64,000 nucleotides of DNA, taken from Nematostella vectensis. Taxonomy: Eukaryota; Cnidaria; Anthozoa; Actiniaria; Edwardsiidae. The DNA is taken from the NCBI RefSeq assembly GCF_932526225.1, contig NC_064039.1, forward strand, positions 10,496,139-10,560,138, written 5' to 3'. This document shows positions 1-15,038 of the stretch, in pieces. Under the pieces are notes generated by a model, which was not told the DNA's origin, searched no databases, and saw only the letters and a list, made by a program, of their open reading frames with translations. The position numbers and the translations under genes were made by a program. Numbering within the stretch: the first letter of the stretch is position 1; the number at the start of each line of letters is the position of its first letter.

Positions 1-147
1 ATGTTTTTTAATGAGAGGAGAGGGGAAGGGGAGGGGGGGGGTTAAAACATAAGTGCCGTCATATTGGACGCGCGTAATAAATCCGACATCCGCAAATGTC
101 GTCATTATCATGTAAAATCTCTACCAACAATACCACTGCCAGCGTAG

Positions 148-160
148 TACCATAATCATC

Positions 161-199
<39 letters not shown>

Positions 200-415
200 T
201 TCATTGTCGTCATTATCATCATCGTCGTCGTCATCGTCATCATCATCATCATCGTCATCATCGTCGTCTCCTCTTTATTATCCAACCAACTTTTCCAATA
301 ACTACCCCAGTATCATGATCATCATCATCGTCGTCGTCGTCTTTCTTATCTTACCACATTTTTCACCAATTACCTCAGTATTATGATCATCATCATCATC
401 ATTATCATCGTCATC
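148..415. repeat. ATC/CAT trinucleotide microsatellites
   Basis: Two blocks of nearly pure (ATC)n/(GTC)n trinucleotides, about 148-275 and 313-415, lie directly upstream of the first visible BPI-family exon, in what is probably an intron. Ser- and Ile-rich open frames here are artefacts of the repeat. Confidence 0.9.
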
Positions 416-469
416 GTTTAGATAATTTTCAAATGTTGGTATAATTTATAAATTATTGTCATTATGTAG

Positions 470-2099
470 GGCGTGTCAATCAAGCTGACTACCCCCCCTG
501 TCTACACGACCACGCCTGACGGTGCCACAATAAGAGCCCCGGCTGTGGTCTCGGACAACAATATTAGCGTTTCTATGGTAACTATCGCCTTTTTGCATTC
601 CGGTTCCTGTTTAAATTGTGCAGTAAATATATGTGAAAATATGATTTATTGGTATTTCTTTTTTTTAAAGGCTTTCACTGCTAGCGTGATAATTTCAGAA
701 AACAATGGCAGTCTTGTATTTGAAATTATACAAATCAGGTAGGAATAAGACTTGTTCATTCTTAAAAAGCATACTTTTTACCTTACCACTAATAGTTATA
801 GAGTTATAAAGTTATAGAGTTATACATTCGAAAAACATTCGAAAAAATTTTTTATAAACAATTTTTTTTACCATTATTTGTTGTGCTGTATATATACGCA
901 ATTCACTCCATTATTATTGCAGCCTGGTCCGCACTCAGCTCATTAAGGCCGGTGCTGATGGTGTAACCAACAAGGTGAGGAATTAAAGGAAACTTATCAC
1001 GCCGCCATTTTACCCGCACAATACCGAGTTACAAAAAGAATCCATTTCCATCGGCCAATTATTCCCGCAAGTAACTGATCTACTTTCCTTGAAATATCAT
1101 TTACGACGTATCAGACTTTAATCGTGCATGGTTATTTTAAAGTTTCTTTGCGAACAGACTGCTGTATTTTTCGATTTAAATAAAAAAAAAAACAAAGGGG
1201 CTGTTGATCGACACCTTTTAAGGCAGAATTTAAAGAGCGGATATTACGACCCCTTGTGTTGTGTCTGAATTAAAACATGGACTAATGTTTTGTGTCGATG
1301 GAAGATTCTACAGCTAAATGTTACAAGCTTATGTTATATATTCACAATTTGAAAAATACACAAAAACAACAAAAGAACAAGTTGTACTAGGTCTATAGCC
1401 AAGATTTTGAGTGATATTAGCCAATTTAGATGACCATTTTCTCTTAGATAGCTTGTCTTAGCTCGCAGTGGCACTTAATATTCCTTCATTAGAGCGAACC
1501 TTCCAGTCGATCGAGTGGGGGTGTTTCTCCGAGCACCCCCACCCCCCTCCCCCCTGTACGAGTCTGTGACAAAAAATGTATATATATATATATATAAGAT
1601 CAATTGTGGCTCTAATTTAGTTCCTTGGATTTCAGATGTTATTAGATGTTATCACCAGAAGCGAGACTGAAATCGTAGAAAGACTCAACCGTAAGTCACA
1701 AACCTCTTGGGTTATTTCCAGATATCCGGATTTCTTCGGTACGTTTCAAGGTGAAACACTTTCACCCTATATTGCTCGCATACTAATGTATTTTTGTGGT
1801 TTATTTAATTACAGGTATCTTTAGCAACACTCTCCCTCTTCCTCTCATTCGAGGAATGATTTTACAGAACAACGAGATATCATACGATCAGGTACATTAC
1901 AGGGTCGCTCCTAAAAAGGGACGGGGTGGAGGGTGAAGGGTGGAGGGGATCGGAGATCTTGCGCAACCATTAGATCTGGTATTTGTAGTCTGGTTTGTTT
2001 GTATTTTAATTAAGTTTGCCACGTGACATGGTCTAAGGTTATATGTTTCTTATCTCCTTTCAGGGGGTGACAATTCTCTCTTCGGATTTTCTTGTCTGA
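470..2099 (+). CDS. BPI/LBP-family (lipid-transfer/LPS-binding-like) protein, 3' end of gene
   Basis: Six exons join in frame: 470-577, 671-738, 923-974, 1636-1690, 1815-1891 and 2064-2099 (stop TGA). All introns are GT-AG. The product is the C-terminal barrel of a BPI/LBP/CETP/PLUNC-type protein. The first exon has an SPP-like segment (KLTTPPVYTTTPDGATIRA), as in the second domain of BPI. The last two exons give FSNTLPLPLIRG then VTILSSDFLV, matching the family's C-terminal 'NTLYPLPLL...HKDFLLL' strand and helix. The 5' exons, with the signal peptide and first domain, lie left of the window. Members of this family bind lipids or bacterial lipopolysaccharide outside the cell or in granules; the ligand cannot be read from this fragment. 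Exon 1 enters in phase 0. Confident on family, less so on specificity. Confidence 0.78.
990..1240. mobile_element. Single arm of a dispersed inverted-repeat element (family also at 28.8 kb)
   Basis: This intron stretch aligns by eye along its length to the left half of the complete element at 28796-29240. Shared blocks include 'ATCACGCC.CCATTTT', 'ATCCATTTCCATCGGC', 'GATGGTTATTTT' and 'GTGATCGACA'-like segments in the same order. It is a solo or truncated copy. Confidence 0.6.
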
Positions 2100-2233
2100 C
2101 TGGAGGAAAACCATATGTATACACCTCCACAACCTCCACAACCAACAACAACAACTGCAACTGCTCCATAGTTTACCTTGAGTATCAAGCCCGTCTTCCA
2201 GCTAAGCCCAAACCTACATGATTGAGCCCTACC

Positions 2234-2239
2234 AATAAA
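2234..2239 (+). terminator. Polyadenylation signal AATAAA of the BPI-like gene
   Basis: AATAAA lies about 135 nt after the stop codon. A second AATAAA is at 2512-2517, and either may be used. The signal for the convergent homeobox gene (TTTATT on the + strand) is at 2674-2679, so the two genes end within about 450 bp of each other. Confidence 0.5.
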
Positions 2240-2952
2240 CAACTCTGTCCTACGTCCCCACATCCCTAGACAATGCCTTGCTAGTATATTGAGTCAAAAG
2301 TAAAAAAAAGAAGGCAGACAAATTCGACACATTTAAAGTGACATTTTCATATCAGCTTACTAAATATGAAACACTTTATGGAAGGATTTCAGATTTTCTC
2401 ACATTTTTCTTGGGAATACTTTTGAGAATCATTTTTAATATGTACATTGATCAAATAGGAGTTTTTCTGTCTTCAATATTATGTAAAAATATTGTTTGAA
2501 ATGAATTTTCGAATAAATTTCTTTACACAAGACTCCACTTTTCTCTGATGTCAGCAGCACTTTGGTAAGACCAGTTTGGGTCGGTGCACTCAATGCGACC
2601 CTAAAACTAGACTATAGTTCTGGTGTTTATAGTACCATCTTTGAGTAATTTTAGAGACTTCATTGTAGTCTTCTTTATTTCTATGCAGGCGCGAACACAG
2701 GGGGGTGAGCGCGCACCCCCTCGGCCAATCATGGGAAGAAGCCTGCTAAGAGTCGGCCATTCTGCCGTAGTATTCTAATGGCAACCTTGATAGACTGTGT
2801 CATTATGTTTCCTAGTGTTCTTAATGCAAACTCTGAAATCGAGTATAGTCTCCTTACGCCCTTGCTTCTGTTAAAAGACAGGTAGAAAACCTGCGAATCC
2901 GCAGAGTGCCATTCTCCTTAGCTCTTGACTCGGCCATTACAGCCCCTTTCTC

Positions 2953-3991
<1,039 letters not shown>

Positions 3992-6573
3992 GTCTGAGGC
4001 GTAAACCGAACTGAAATGATTACCCTTTGAGCGAGTTATATCTCTCGGCCAAAGCGTTGCCTGCTAACCGTTGAATATCCAGAGGAATGTGGGGTAATCA
4101 CTTTGTCATTTAAGCATTAGAACCATTTGATTCGTCTTTATTATGGGTTCCATTAAGAGAACATTAATGCTTTACAATTTTAGTGAAACGAAGCTAATAT
4201 CAATTGGTGTTTTAGTATTCTGTAAATCAGAGAAAAAATGCCCCAGCCTCCTTGGGGGTTGTCTCCATGGTGCGGCTTTTATCGTTGTTTTTCTTTAGAA
4301 ATGCATATAAACTTCAAAATTTGACCATGTCACTATTACAGCCATTCAAACAGTCCATTATTGTAATATGCTCAAATTTAAAAACAGGATGAACACTTTC
4401 AAATCCCAATCTCGCGGCGCCCCACACATACGCCGAATCCGAAACCCACACAATTTATCAAGAACACAAGAATCTCTTCACCTTTTTGTTATAAGCTTAA
4501 TTTGTAATTTATTCTTTATTCGGGCCATAATTAAAAAATCTTATGCGATAACCAATTAATACAAATTGAGCTACCTTATAAAACTATCATTTTCACGGCA
4601 TTATTTCAATCAACAAACAGAAAAAAAACTAGACCAACCCAAAAGCAAATAAGTATTGATTTCACGGAATGAAGACCCGGGCAAGCTTACTTTGTTTTCT
4701 TCAACAAATCTGTTTGTTAGTAAGGTCTTTGTGTCTCGAGTCTGTTTGATGAGCGGTAATTAAAACCCTTTGAGCAAATTGAATTCGCCTTACAATGATT
4801 CTACGCGTTACCTGGTAATGGAAGCTCACTTTCATTCACGCCACGACGAAAATTTGCAAAATCTACATAAAAATAGCATGATCTTATCACTGTTAAAAAG
4901 AGTTCCCTTTTCCCCCTTGTGGACACAATAGACCTTGCTTTATATTTAGTCTTGATACAATTATTTTCAAAAAAAAGTTGGCAGACTTGTTGCTAAGAAT
5001 AAAATAAAAGAAAAAAGATTTTCTCCGTCTTGGTCTGTCGTAGTTATTGGCTTGAATTTTCATGTTGCGTAAATGGATGGTAATTTTGTTAATAGAGGCA
5101 ATAAGGACAAAGAACTAATTGAGAAGCTGTTTTAAACGGTCGCCATGGGTGTTTGGAAGTCTTAGCAAAACATTAGCTTTGAGAAAATCGTCTAGATCAT
5201 GAATGATTGACATACAGGGTTGATTGGATGGACTCAAAAGTTTGCCTAGGGATTTCGATGTTTCTTTCACACAAGAAATGAAACTCTACGTTTGCTTTGT
5301 TGTATAACTTGAGAAAAAACTTCATACCACTTTTAAATTTGCAATACCGCTTTTTACTTGCTATTTTCACTCGTTTTGTTTTTAGTTTTTGTGGCACAAG
5401 AGGTTTATAACTTTGTGGCAACCTACACTTTTTACATTTTAGCGGCGGCAAAAAGCTTTAACTCCACTTTTAGGTATACAATAAGGATTTTGGCGAAAGC
5501 GCAGTGTTTTATTATATCTCGATTGTAAAACTTGCAACTTGACTAGCAAGGAAAAATCTACTTAGCCTTCATTAGTCGATCCTTGTTTCTAATATCGAGA
5601 AAAGTCACGAGCTACAAAACACAACATCACACAAGATGATATGCAAGGATTTAGGTAGAATATGTTTGGTGTGCCGAAAGGTGCTTTAATGAGTATAGGT
5701 TGTGTAAAGAGTACAAGTTCCTTAATATAAGACACGTGGCGACCTACCCTACTTTACAAGAACGATTGCGCCTGGTGGGCGGGGAGGTGTTTTAAACCAT
5801 TAATTGAAGTTAAAATTTGAATTAAATTATTTACGGTACGAACAGGGAATGTCAGGCCCCTACCTGGGTTGCTAAATCGGATAAAGTTGACCTAATTTGG
5901 AGAGTGGGGGGGGGGGGGGGGGGAGGAGGAAGTGAGAAAAAATAAAAAGGAATTTTTTTTTGCCTTTGCGGGATTTCCACGGGACGTGGAAATCCCGCAA
6001 AAATAGAAAAAGTCTGACTTATGGATTGATGACATACCAGAGTGATCCGCTTGAAGCTTATGCTTTATTATTTTTGTCTATTGAGAACCCCCTGCTCTCC
6101 CCTTGGGTACGGGCCTGAATGTAGCGACATATAAGTTCTCTTGGATTATATTCGATCGAGTAGATTTCTCGCATCGTCCTGAATGAGAGTTACGCGAGTC
6201 GATTTGACATGTACATGACAGTCCCCTTGAAGTTATAAAAGAGATGACACTTTATTGGTTTCTCTTGATATATTTATAAACAAAGACGTAGTAATTTCAT
6301 AACCACTTTTTCCATTTGTGATTTTATACACGAGAAAGGAAATGTTTACGCTGTGTATTTTTTTCTTATCTTGGTCATTTGTAAAATAAAATAATGGAAA
6401 AAAGGGACAAAAAACATAAATATCAGCGCTGTAAAACCATTTTATTATTCTAGTATTCATGTTTTGTGTATTAATTGGTCGAATTCGAATTTTCGGCGCA
6501 TTGACCAATTCATTACAACTAAAACATTGGGATCATATAATATTTTTTTTATCCCCTAAAGAGTATTCTCCGA
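3992..6573. other. Intergenic region with no confident gene
   Basis: This holds the presumed promoter side of the homeobox gene and mostly AT-rich unique sequence. A G homopolymer is at about 5908-5922 and a short inverted pair around 5967-5999 (CGGGATTTCCACG with its complement CGTGGAAATCCCG). The only ORF worth noting is the minus-strand one listed at 5197-5451. Confidence 0.6.
5197..5451 (-). CDS. Unrecognised lysine-rich ORF, possibly a terminal exon
   Basis: An 84-codon minus-strand frame with varied codon use, opened only by a TTG and closed by TGA at 5197-5199. It encodes a basic segment with a CxxC pair (LKCKKCRLPQ) followed by KLKTKRVKIASKK and a hydrophobic-aromatic stretch. There is no ATG at its start, so if real it would be a 3' exon whose acceptor and upstream exons I could not place. 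I do not recognise the family. It may be chance. Confidence 0.22.
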   Translation of the reverse strand: MPPLKCKKCRLPQSYKPLVPQKLKTKRVKIASKKRYCKFKSGMKFFLKLYNKANVEFHFLCERNIEIPRQTFESIQSTLYVNHS

Positions 6574-9186
<2,613 letters not shown>

Positions 9187-9367
9187 AGGAAAACTGGCGC
9201 CAAAATACACAGAAATGCTGCGTCGAGCCAGAGAGTGACGAAAAAAAAACACAATCCTCTATTTCCTAACTTTTAGGGCTGTTTGGCAGGCGCTGTATAG
9301 GTTGCTCTTTGTTTTGTAATTTTGCCTCTAAAAGCTCGAGCGTGCGTACTAAAATATAACAATATAA

Positions 9368-9460
9368 CATCGTTAAGAACATATTCAGCCTTAAAGTGTC
9401 CCAAAAATAAGAACGGCCCAGCCTCAATTGAAAATTAGACGTTCTTAAATAAAAAAGTGT
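9368..9460 (+). repeat. Dispersed repeat, copy 1 (second copy at 14208-14310)
   Basis: The order 'TTAAGAACATA...CCTTAAA.TGTCCCAAAAATAAGAACGGCCCAG.CTCAA' recurs in the same orientation at 14208-14310, with about 85% identity by eye. It is probably an old non-autonomous transposon. The minus-strand frame running through it (9266-9658) is not treated as a gene. Confidence 0.7.
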
Positions 9461-10485
9461 GTATTCAAATGATTCCGGTGCGCACCCTTCGAATTTGTGG
9501 CAAACGAAATCTGCGAATACACCAACGCACATCGAGCAAACACTCATCGATCCCACTAATCCTAGAGGCAAACAAATTCTTCTGACGGGAGAGTAATATC
9601 CTGAAGTGACACGAGCTAATCCGACAATAGGAAGCAAGGCTCTCGCTAAATGACACAACTATCAGTAGAGAATAGAATGGCCTAAGTGGACATGGATGTC
9701 GCAGGCGTTAATGATAAGGGTGAAAACGGAAAAAAGTAAGAATAAAACTAGCGAAGCTGTACTCGCTTTAGTGCCAATAATGACTAATTTTAAACACTTT
9801 GATCGTCTTTTAAAGCTACGATTTTAATAGTCGCCTTTAATTTTTGCGCTTTTAATGATATTTACGAGTAATAACTGATACGGGCTGATAAAATTGCTAA
9901 TAAGTTCAAGGAAATTTCTAACGACCGAACGGTCTTTTACAGTTATTAGATAACTTTTAATTTATTTAAAGACTAAAAAGAATAAATTTCCACAGTCAAA
10001 CGTCACTCCTAAAAAACGCAATAATAAAGGGATGGATAGAGTAGAGCAAAGGGTGTAACGAACGACAAATCAAACTAGAGTCAAATGATACGGACAATAC
10101 ACAACAATTCTACAAACTTCTAAAACGGGAGATGTCAATAATCATTTACTGTTTGCCTACTGTGTAGCTAAAAGAAAGTTTGCGCTAACACACTAATTAT
10201 TTGAATTATAAGTTGAAAATGCTCTTGAGTGCGTTCTCTTATCGTTTTCGAATCGCAACATGCTCCACATGTGCGTGTGGCTATAAATAGTCTTACAAAA
10301 GATTCCAAGATGGACGACTTTAATGATTTTGGGTTAAAGTAACTTATCATTGGCTGTGTTACTGACTTCTGTTACTTCTGTTACAGGAAGACTTGTGGTC
10401 TCAGCATTAATAATACGATTCGGATAATCCTTCTCAAAATCTCTTTAAACTAGATATGATAAGCAAATAAGCAACAGACTCAAAG
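9461..10485. other. Intergenic, no supported feature
   Basis: AT-rich unique sequence upstream of the orphan gene at 6574-9186. I see no ORF with splice support, RNA gene or clear repeat. Confidence 0.5.
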
Positions 10486-10605
10486 AGTGTGTCAAGCACT
10501 GGCTTCTAGCGTTACCACCCGGTTATGATGTTGGGTAATTGAAGGTGGGAAAACAACAGTCTATGGAGTGAATTAGCAAGAAATGCCAGTGCTTGACACA
10601 CTAAG
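10486..10605. repeat. Inverted repeat (hairpin) of about 120 bp
   Basis: The sequence AGTGTGTCAAGCACTGGC at 10486-10503 reappears as its reverse complement GCCAGTGCTTGACACACT at 10585-10602, about 80 nt apart. It could be the ends of a small MITE or a transcribed hairpin. No target-site duplication was identified. Confidence 0.75.
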
Positions 10606-10972
10606 GCTTCGACACCAGTAGAGTCAATGACCGAGTATCTTCGAAGGTTAAGTTGTACCACGCTGTGCGACTCCGTATGGAAAAAAATATAAACACGAAC
10701 GTTGCCAACATACCTCTCTATATAAATCAAGACAACTGGTCGCCTTTAGAAATGAGACTCTAAAAGATGAGCCATTGTTTCGAGTCACTCTTGAGTATTG
10801 GGCATGTTTTGGTATTGCTATGATCAGATGATAGTTACTCAGTATTACTTAGCAACCACGGCAACAGAACACGCGAGATCTTATTAATAGACACAAGTAA
10901 ACTAGTCATGCGTGCCGCAATAAAAAAATCTATACATAATTAAGGCCCGCGTAATAGCGGCATTTGCTCGAG

Positions 10973-11132
10973 TACAAAGAAGCGCTTGAGTCATTTGGTG
11001 GCGGGCAAAGAAGCGCTTGAGTCATTTGCTCGAGTACAAAGAAGCGCTCGAGTCATTTGGTGGCGGGCAAAGAAGCGCTTTAGTCATTTGGTGGCAGACA
11101 AAGAAGCGCTTGAGTCATTTGGTGGGGGACAA
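10973..11132. repeat. Tandem repeat, unit about 32 bp, around five copies
   Basis: Units of the form CAAAGAAGCGCTTGAGTCAT followed by TTGGTGGCGGG, with one variant unit carrying GCTCGAGTA. The region is intergenic. Confidence 0.88.
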
Positions 11133-11714
11133 AGGATACACGTCACAATGTGAATATAAATAATTGTTCACTTTCGGGAAAACTAGCGCGGCCATACACA
11201 TGAGTCTTTCATTTTTCATGCTTTGTCCAGCAAAGTTACTTAGTGCTGGTGGATATCAGAGGCTAGTTGCCATGGTCACAATAAATAGCCCAACAAATGG
11301 CAAAGTAGCATCAGAATCTGAATTAGAAAAAAATAGAGACAAAGGATTAAAACAACCTGGGCGATAGGATGATAATCGCTACTGCCCTGATTATTTTCCT
11401 TGATCATAAAAACGACAAATCTGATCATAACAGAAACTTATACACGTTTATGCAATTTTTAATTGAATAAAAAACAGTAGCGTGTCAAATATTACAATAT
11501 GACAGAAATACTTTATTGTACTAATTGCAAGTTATCTTATTAGTTTTGTCAGGCTGGTTTTGTTTAGTAGAGGGTTTGGTTGTTTGGTGCGATAATTTGG
11601 TGATCACTGCTTCAAGTAAAATTATGTAACATTATATTTAGACAATTTCTCTTATTTAGCTTTTCCCTTTTTTTTCTTTTTGTCGCGTTTTTTTGGAATT
11701 TTAGCTTTTTTCGT

Positions 11715-12083
11715 GATGTCTTTGACAGGAGCAAAAAATGGCGAAGTTCAAATTGTAATGTCGTCTTAGCTTATATTTGCTTAATTTTTTGAATAGATGT
11801 TCCTTGTGTAATATAAAGCAAAATAAGCTTTAGTATTTTTTGGTAGATGACCCGTTCTTGAGATATTGCAAATTGTAAGACTTTTGATTTGTCTGAAATG
11901 GCCACATTTTGGGCGAAATTGCTACTTTTTTCATGATCTATGGCAACTTTGCTCAATCATATCTCAAGAATGGATCACCTACCAAAAAATACTTAAGCTT
12001 ATTTTTGCAAAATATAAACAAAATGTGAGCTAACACAACCTTACAATTTAAGTTTTGCCATTTTTTGCTCCTGTCGATGTCTT
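11715..12083. mobile_element. hAT-like MITE with 19-bp terminal inverted repeats and 8-bp target duplication
   Basis: The left end GACAGGAGCAAAAAATGGC (11724-11742) is the exact reverse complement of the right end (12057-12075). The interior is an imperfect palindrome: 'TTTTTTGGTAGATGA..CGTTCTTGAGAT' near 11836 pairs with 'ATCTCAAGAATGGATCACCT' near 11960. The octamer GATGTCTT flanks both sides (11715-11722 and 12076-12083), as expected for an 8-bp target-site duplication. There is no transposase, so it is non-autonomous. The hAT assignment rests only on the duplication length. Confidence 0.85.
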
Positions 12084-12215
12084 AATTCAATGAAAAGTTC
12101 ACGCAAAACAGAGAATGCCAAGGCTGACACATCACGTAAAACATGCGTTACATTGTCTTGCTCAACCTTTTACTTCGTCTTTGTTCAGTGACGACAGATA
12201 AGTCAACCCGCAAGC

Positions 12216-12223
12216 TCTATATA
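12216..12223 (+). promoter_or_regulatory. Putative TATA box
   Basis: CTATATAG about 75 nt before the ATG of the small cysteine-rich ORF. The support is motif and spacing only. Confidence 0.3.
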
Positions 12224-12292
12224 GCTAGAATGTGACAGGCGTTCCTGGGCCAAGACAGCAGAGGGACGCGTTTGTGTCTCATCAAGTTTATT

Positions 12293-12472
12293 ATGGCAAA
12301 CAAGTGTATTGACGTGTGCTCGACGTGCACTAAGTGTTATAGCAAATGCCTGGCAGGTGCCGGACAATGTTCTTGTTTGCAGCATTCAACAGCAGCATTA
12401 GTTAAAGGAACAAAAACAGCTAAAAATCGAGATACATCAACAGCAACAATAAACACAGAAAAAACGTCTTGA
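12293..12472 (+). CDS. Candidate small cysteine-rich protein (59 aa)
   Basis: ATG at 12293, TGA at 12470-12472. Seven cysteines lie in residues 4-30 with spacing C-x3-C-x2-C-x2-C-x3-C-x6-C-x-C, followed by a Thr/Lys/Ala-rich tail. A TATA-like CTATATAG sits at about 12216, 75 nt upstream of the ATG, at a sensible distance for a promoter with a short leader. No signal peptide is present at this start, so the cysteines could coordinate metal rather than form disulfides. No family is recognised. No intron is required. It may be a chance ORF. Confidence 0.35.
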   Translation: MANKCIDVCSTCTKCYSKCLAGAGQCSCLQHSTAALVKGTKTAKNRDTSTATINTEKTS

Positions 12473-13134
12473 GCAAAAATATAATCTTTTTGTGCTTTTT
12501 TTTATTGCTATGCTATTTTCATGATTGTCATCATTTCTTAAAAAATACTAATGAGTCTACGAGCCAAATGTTTACCCTGTGACAATTTTGCCATCCCCGA
12601 GGGCGCAGTGCGCGGGACGAAGCCAAATATGAAACAAGGGCCCCCCTTTAGCCCCATCCTAGAGTTTCCTTTGCGTCTCCACTTCGTTACTCTCCTCGCC
12701 CTCGAGGACGCTTTCGGCTAATATGGAACTAAGAGCGATAATTATTAGTGTTTTTAAAGAACAAATCAATATGAGAAACAAATAAAATCAAAGCATAATT
12801 TTGACAAATTTACCGGCGTAGGAAATGAAATAACCGGTAAAACTCATTGTCTCATTCCATTTAGATTTATCATTTTATTACTTAGAAACACAAAGGACTG
12901 GTTAAGTAGACTACGAATCTTTGGTGTATAAGTACCTGCTTCAAAATCACAACTAGTTTTATAATTATACGGTATAACTATAGATTTATATTTATATTAA
13001 ATTTAAAAGGCCCAAATAAGTCGTGTTCGGGAACCAGAAGAATGAATACAAATGCACCAAAAACTGGAATTCGACTCTGCCAAATTTTCTTTTTTAATAA
13101 AACTTCTTCCGTAGAATACGGATGGAATTTAGGG

Positions 13135-15038
13135 CTATTTTGAAAACCTAAAAAGAAAAAGCTTCCACATTTAGTTCTTGAGAAATTTTGACCAACGTTC
13201 TCTTCAAGCTTTTAAGCCCCGCCGTGAAAATCTTGTCGAGATCTCCTTAATTGGGAAGAGGCGGAAGTAAATAGCAATATTCAAGTAGCTATGTGTCACG
13301 CTCCCAGAAATTCTTATGTAAAACATAAAGGACAAAGATTTGAATAACATAAAACAAAAACTTAACCACTAACTTTGCGTCTTTGACAATATTCTACAAA
13401 GCTTTAGAGTCTAACAAAAATGACTAAATCTCCCGCTTCCATCCAGCCATTTTCCTATTTTTAATTTTCCATAGAAAATAGTCATCCCTACCTTTTGTTT
13501 AAAATGTCATTCTCATTCTTTTCCCATTTCAATTTCCAAGTTCTCATGATACTTTTCACAGTCTGTTTGCTTAAATCCAGAGTCATTTCCATGGCGAAAA
13601 GCGCCTGATCGGCAATAAAGCGCTTTCTAATCTTCCCGTTAACCGCTACTGCAGAAACACGGGTAATAAGCGCAAAGTCTCATTTTATAAGCGTGACTGT
13701 CAGATGTGGAAATTTGACGCCCTGGTTTATTTGCTTTACGGTAATATCACAGGATTCTTTCAGCCCGCTAATGGGGAGGGCTGATTGTATGGACAGTATT
13801 AAGATACAGCGCTTAGCATTTAGCTTTCATTTTATCAATGATGGATGTTTACATAGTAGAGTACGCGTTCTGTTATCTAATTGCTAGGGGTTGTTTCCAT
13901 TTCTTTCGGAGATGCTCCGCTCAACCATGATCTCGCCCAAATCATCTCGCGATAGCCGAATAATTTCAAACTATGTACACATCATTCTATGGAGCTTGCG
14001 AAAATTATATCTGATCAATACACTCTTTTTTTATAAGAACCTTTCATATAAAAACGTCCAGCAATTGTTTTTTGTAGTCCTGATGCTTTCTAAAATGCAG
14101 AATATGAAATTGTGCTCGTAACAACCTTATTATTGCTATTGATCATTCGTGTAATTCTCTTCCTAAAAATACATTGGGTATTATATTCATATATACACTA
14201 AAATTTAAGAACATCATTAAGAACATAAAGTTGGACCTTAAAATGTCCCAAAAATAAGAACGGCCCAGTCTCAACAGAAAATTAAACGTTCTTATAAAAA
14301 AAGACTGTAATGGTTTATATTTCGCAAATCACATTTTCCATTCAGGTCCAATCATCCCCTAACGAGCTCATAACACGACGAGGCTGATTAAAACATTGGA
14401 AAACGTCTTTATTTTGGCTGATATCATCAAACTGTTCTTTTTTTTTATCATATGGTTTCAAAACGTCAAAACCCGTCAGTCGCACTTACCTGATTAAATC
14501 GCAGCGCAGTTACTTAATATTTTCGTTAATTTTCGCTTATAGTTTGAATGTAACTAGGTCGATCGAATTAATATAATCAAATCTTCCGTAGTTGAAAAGA
14601 TGAAGAAGTTTTAAAAGCACTCTGCAAAAGGTTTTTGATCTTTGCATATCTTTGCATAGCTCGATATGGTTATCCATAATCAAATTCCAAAAGTGCAAAC
14701 CATTAGGCCATTATTTAATATAATCACTAGAATAACCATTTATTCTACTCTATACTCTAAATATAAAACACCAGAAAGGTAGAAAACTTTCCACGAAGAC
14801 GTGTTTATGTATATTTTTTCATTGTAATTATTAACGCAAATAACAGCGCAGCAATGCCAATCTGACGGCATTTATAGCGTGGTTCTCGCCAAGCGCAACA
14901 AGAGGGCTTACCTATAAGACTGTTGAGCTCCTGTCGTGGTAGCACAAGTATTTGGACGTTGAGCCAAAGAAGGCATTTTAAATCAATCCTTTTGAGTTCT
15001 CCTTCGAGAGAACTCCAAGATAGCTCGGGTAGATTCAC
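13135..15038 (-). CDS. Orphan three-exon small gene (98 aa)
   Basis: Exon 1, 15038-14912, opens with ATG (MNLPELSWSSLEGELKRIDL) and ends in a TAG-GTAAGC donor, phase 1. Exon 2, 13648-13492, follows a CTGCAG acceptor, restores the frame and encodes KRFIADQALFAMEMTLDLSK and TVKSIMRTWKLKWEKNEND, an amphipathic helical stretch. Its donor is AAAG-GTAGGG, phase 2. A pyrimidine-rich acceptor at 13148-13149 joins in frame to a 13-nt terminal segment, 13147-13135, ending in TAG. The three lengths sum to 297 nt. The first two exons are well supported. The last is the least certain, because a different frame after the same acceptor stays open for about 55 codons. Function and family are not recognised. 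Confidence 0.55.
14208..14310 (+). repeat. Dispersed repeat, copy 2
   Basis: The same element as at 9368-9460. It lies in intron 1 of the three-exon orphan gene. Confidence 0.7.

Noticed and set aside
9266..9658. 130-codon minus-strand frame
   Set aside because: It runs through the dispersed repeat also found at 14.2 kb, has no recognisable domain and no splice context.
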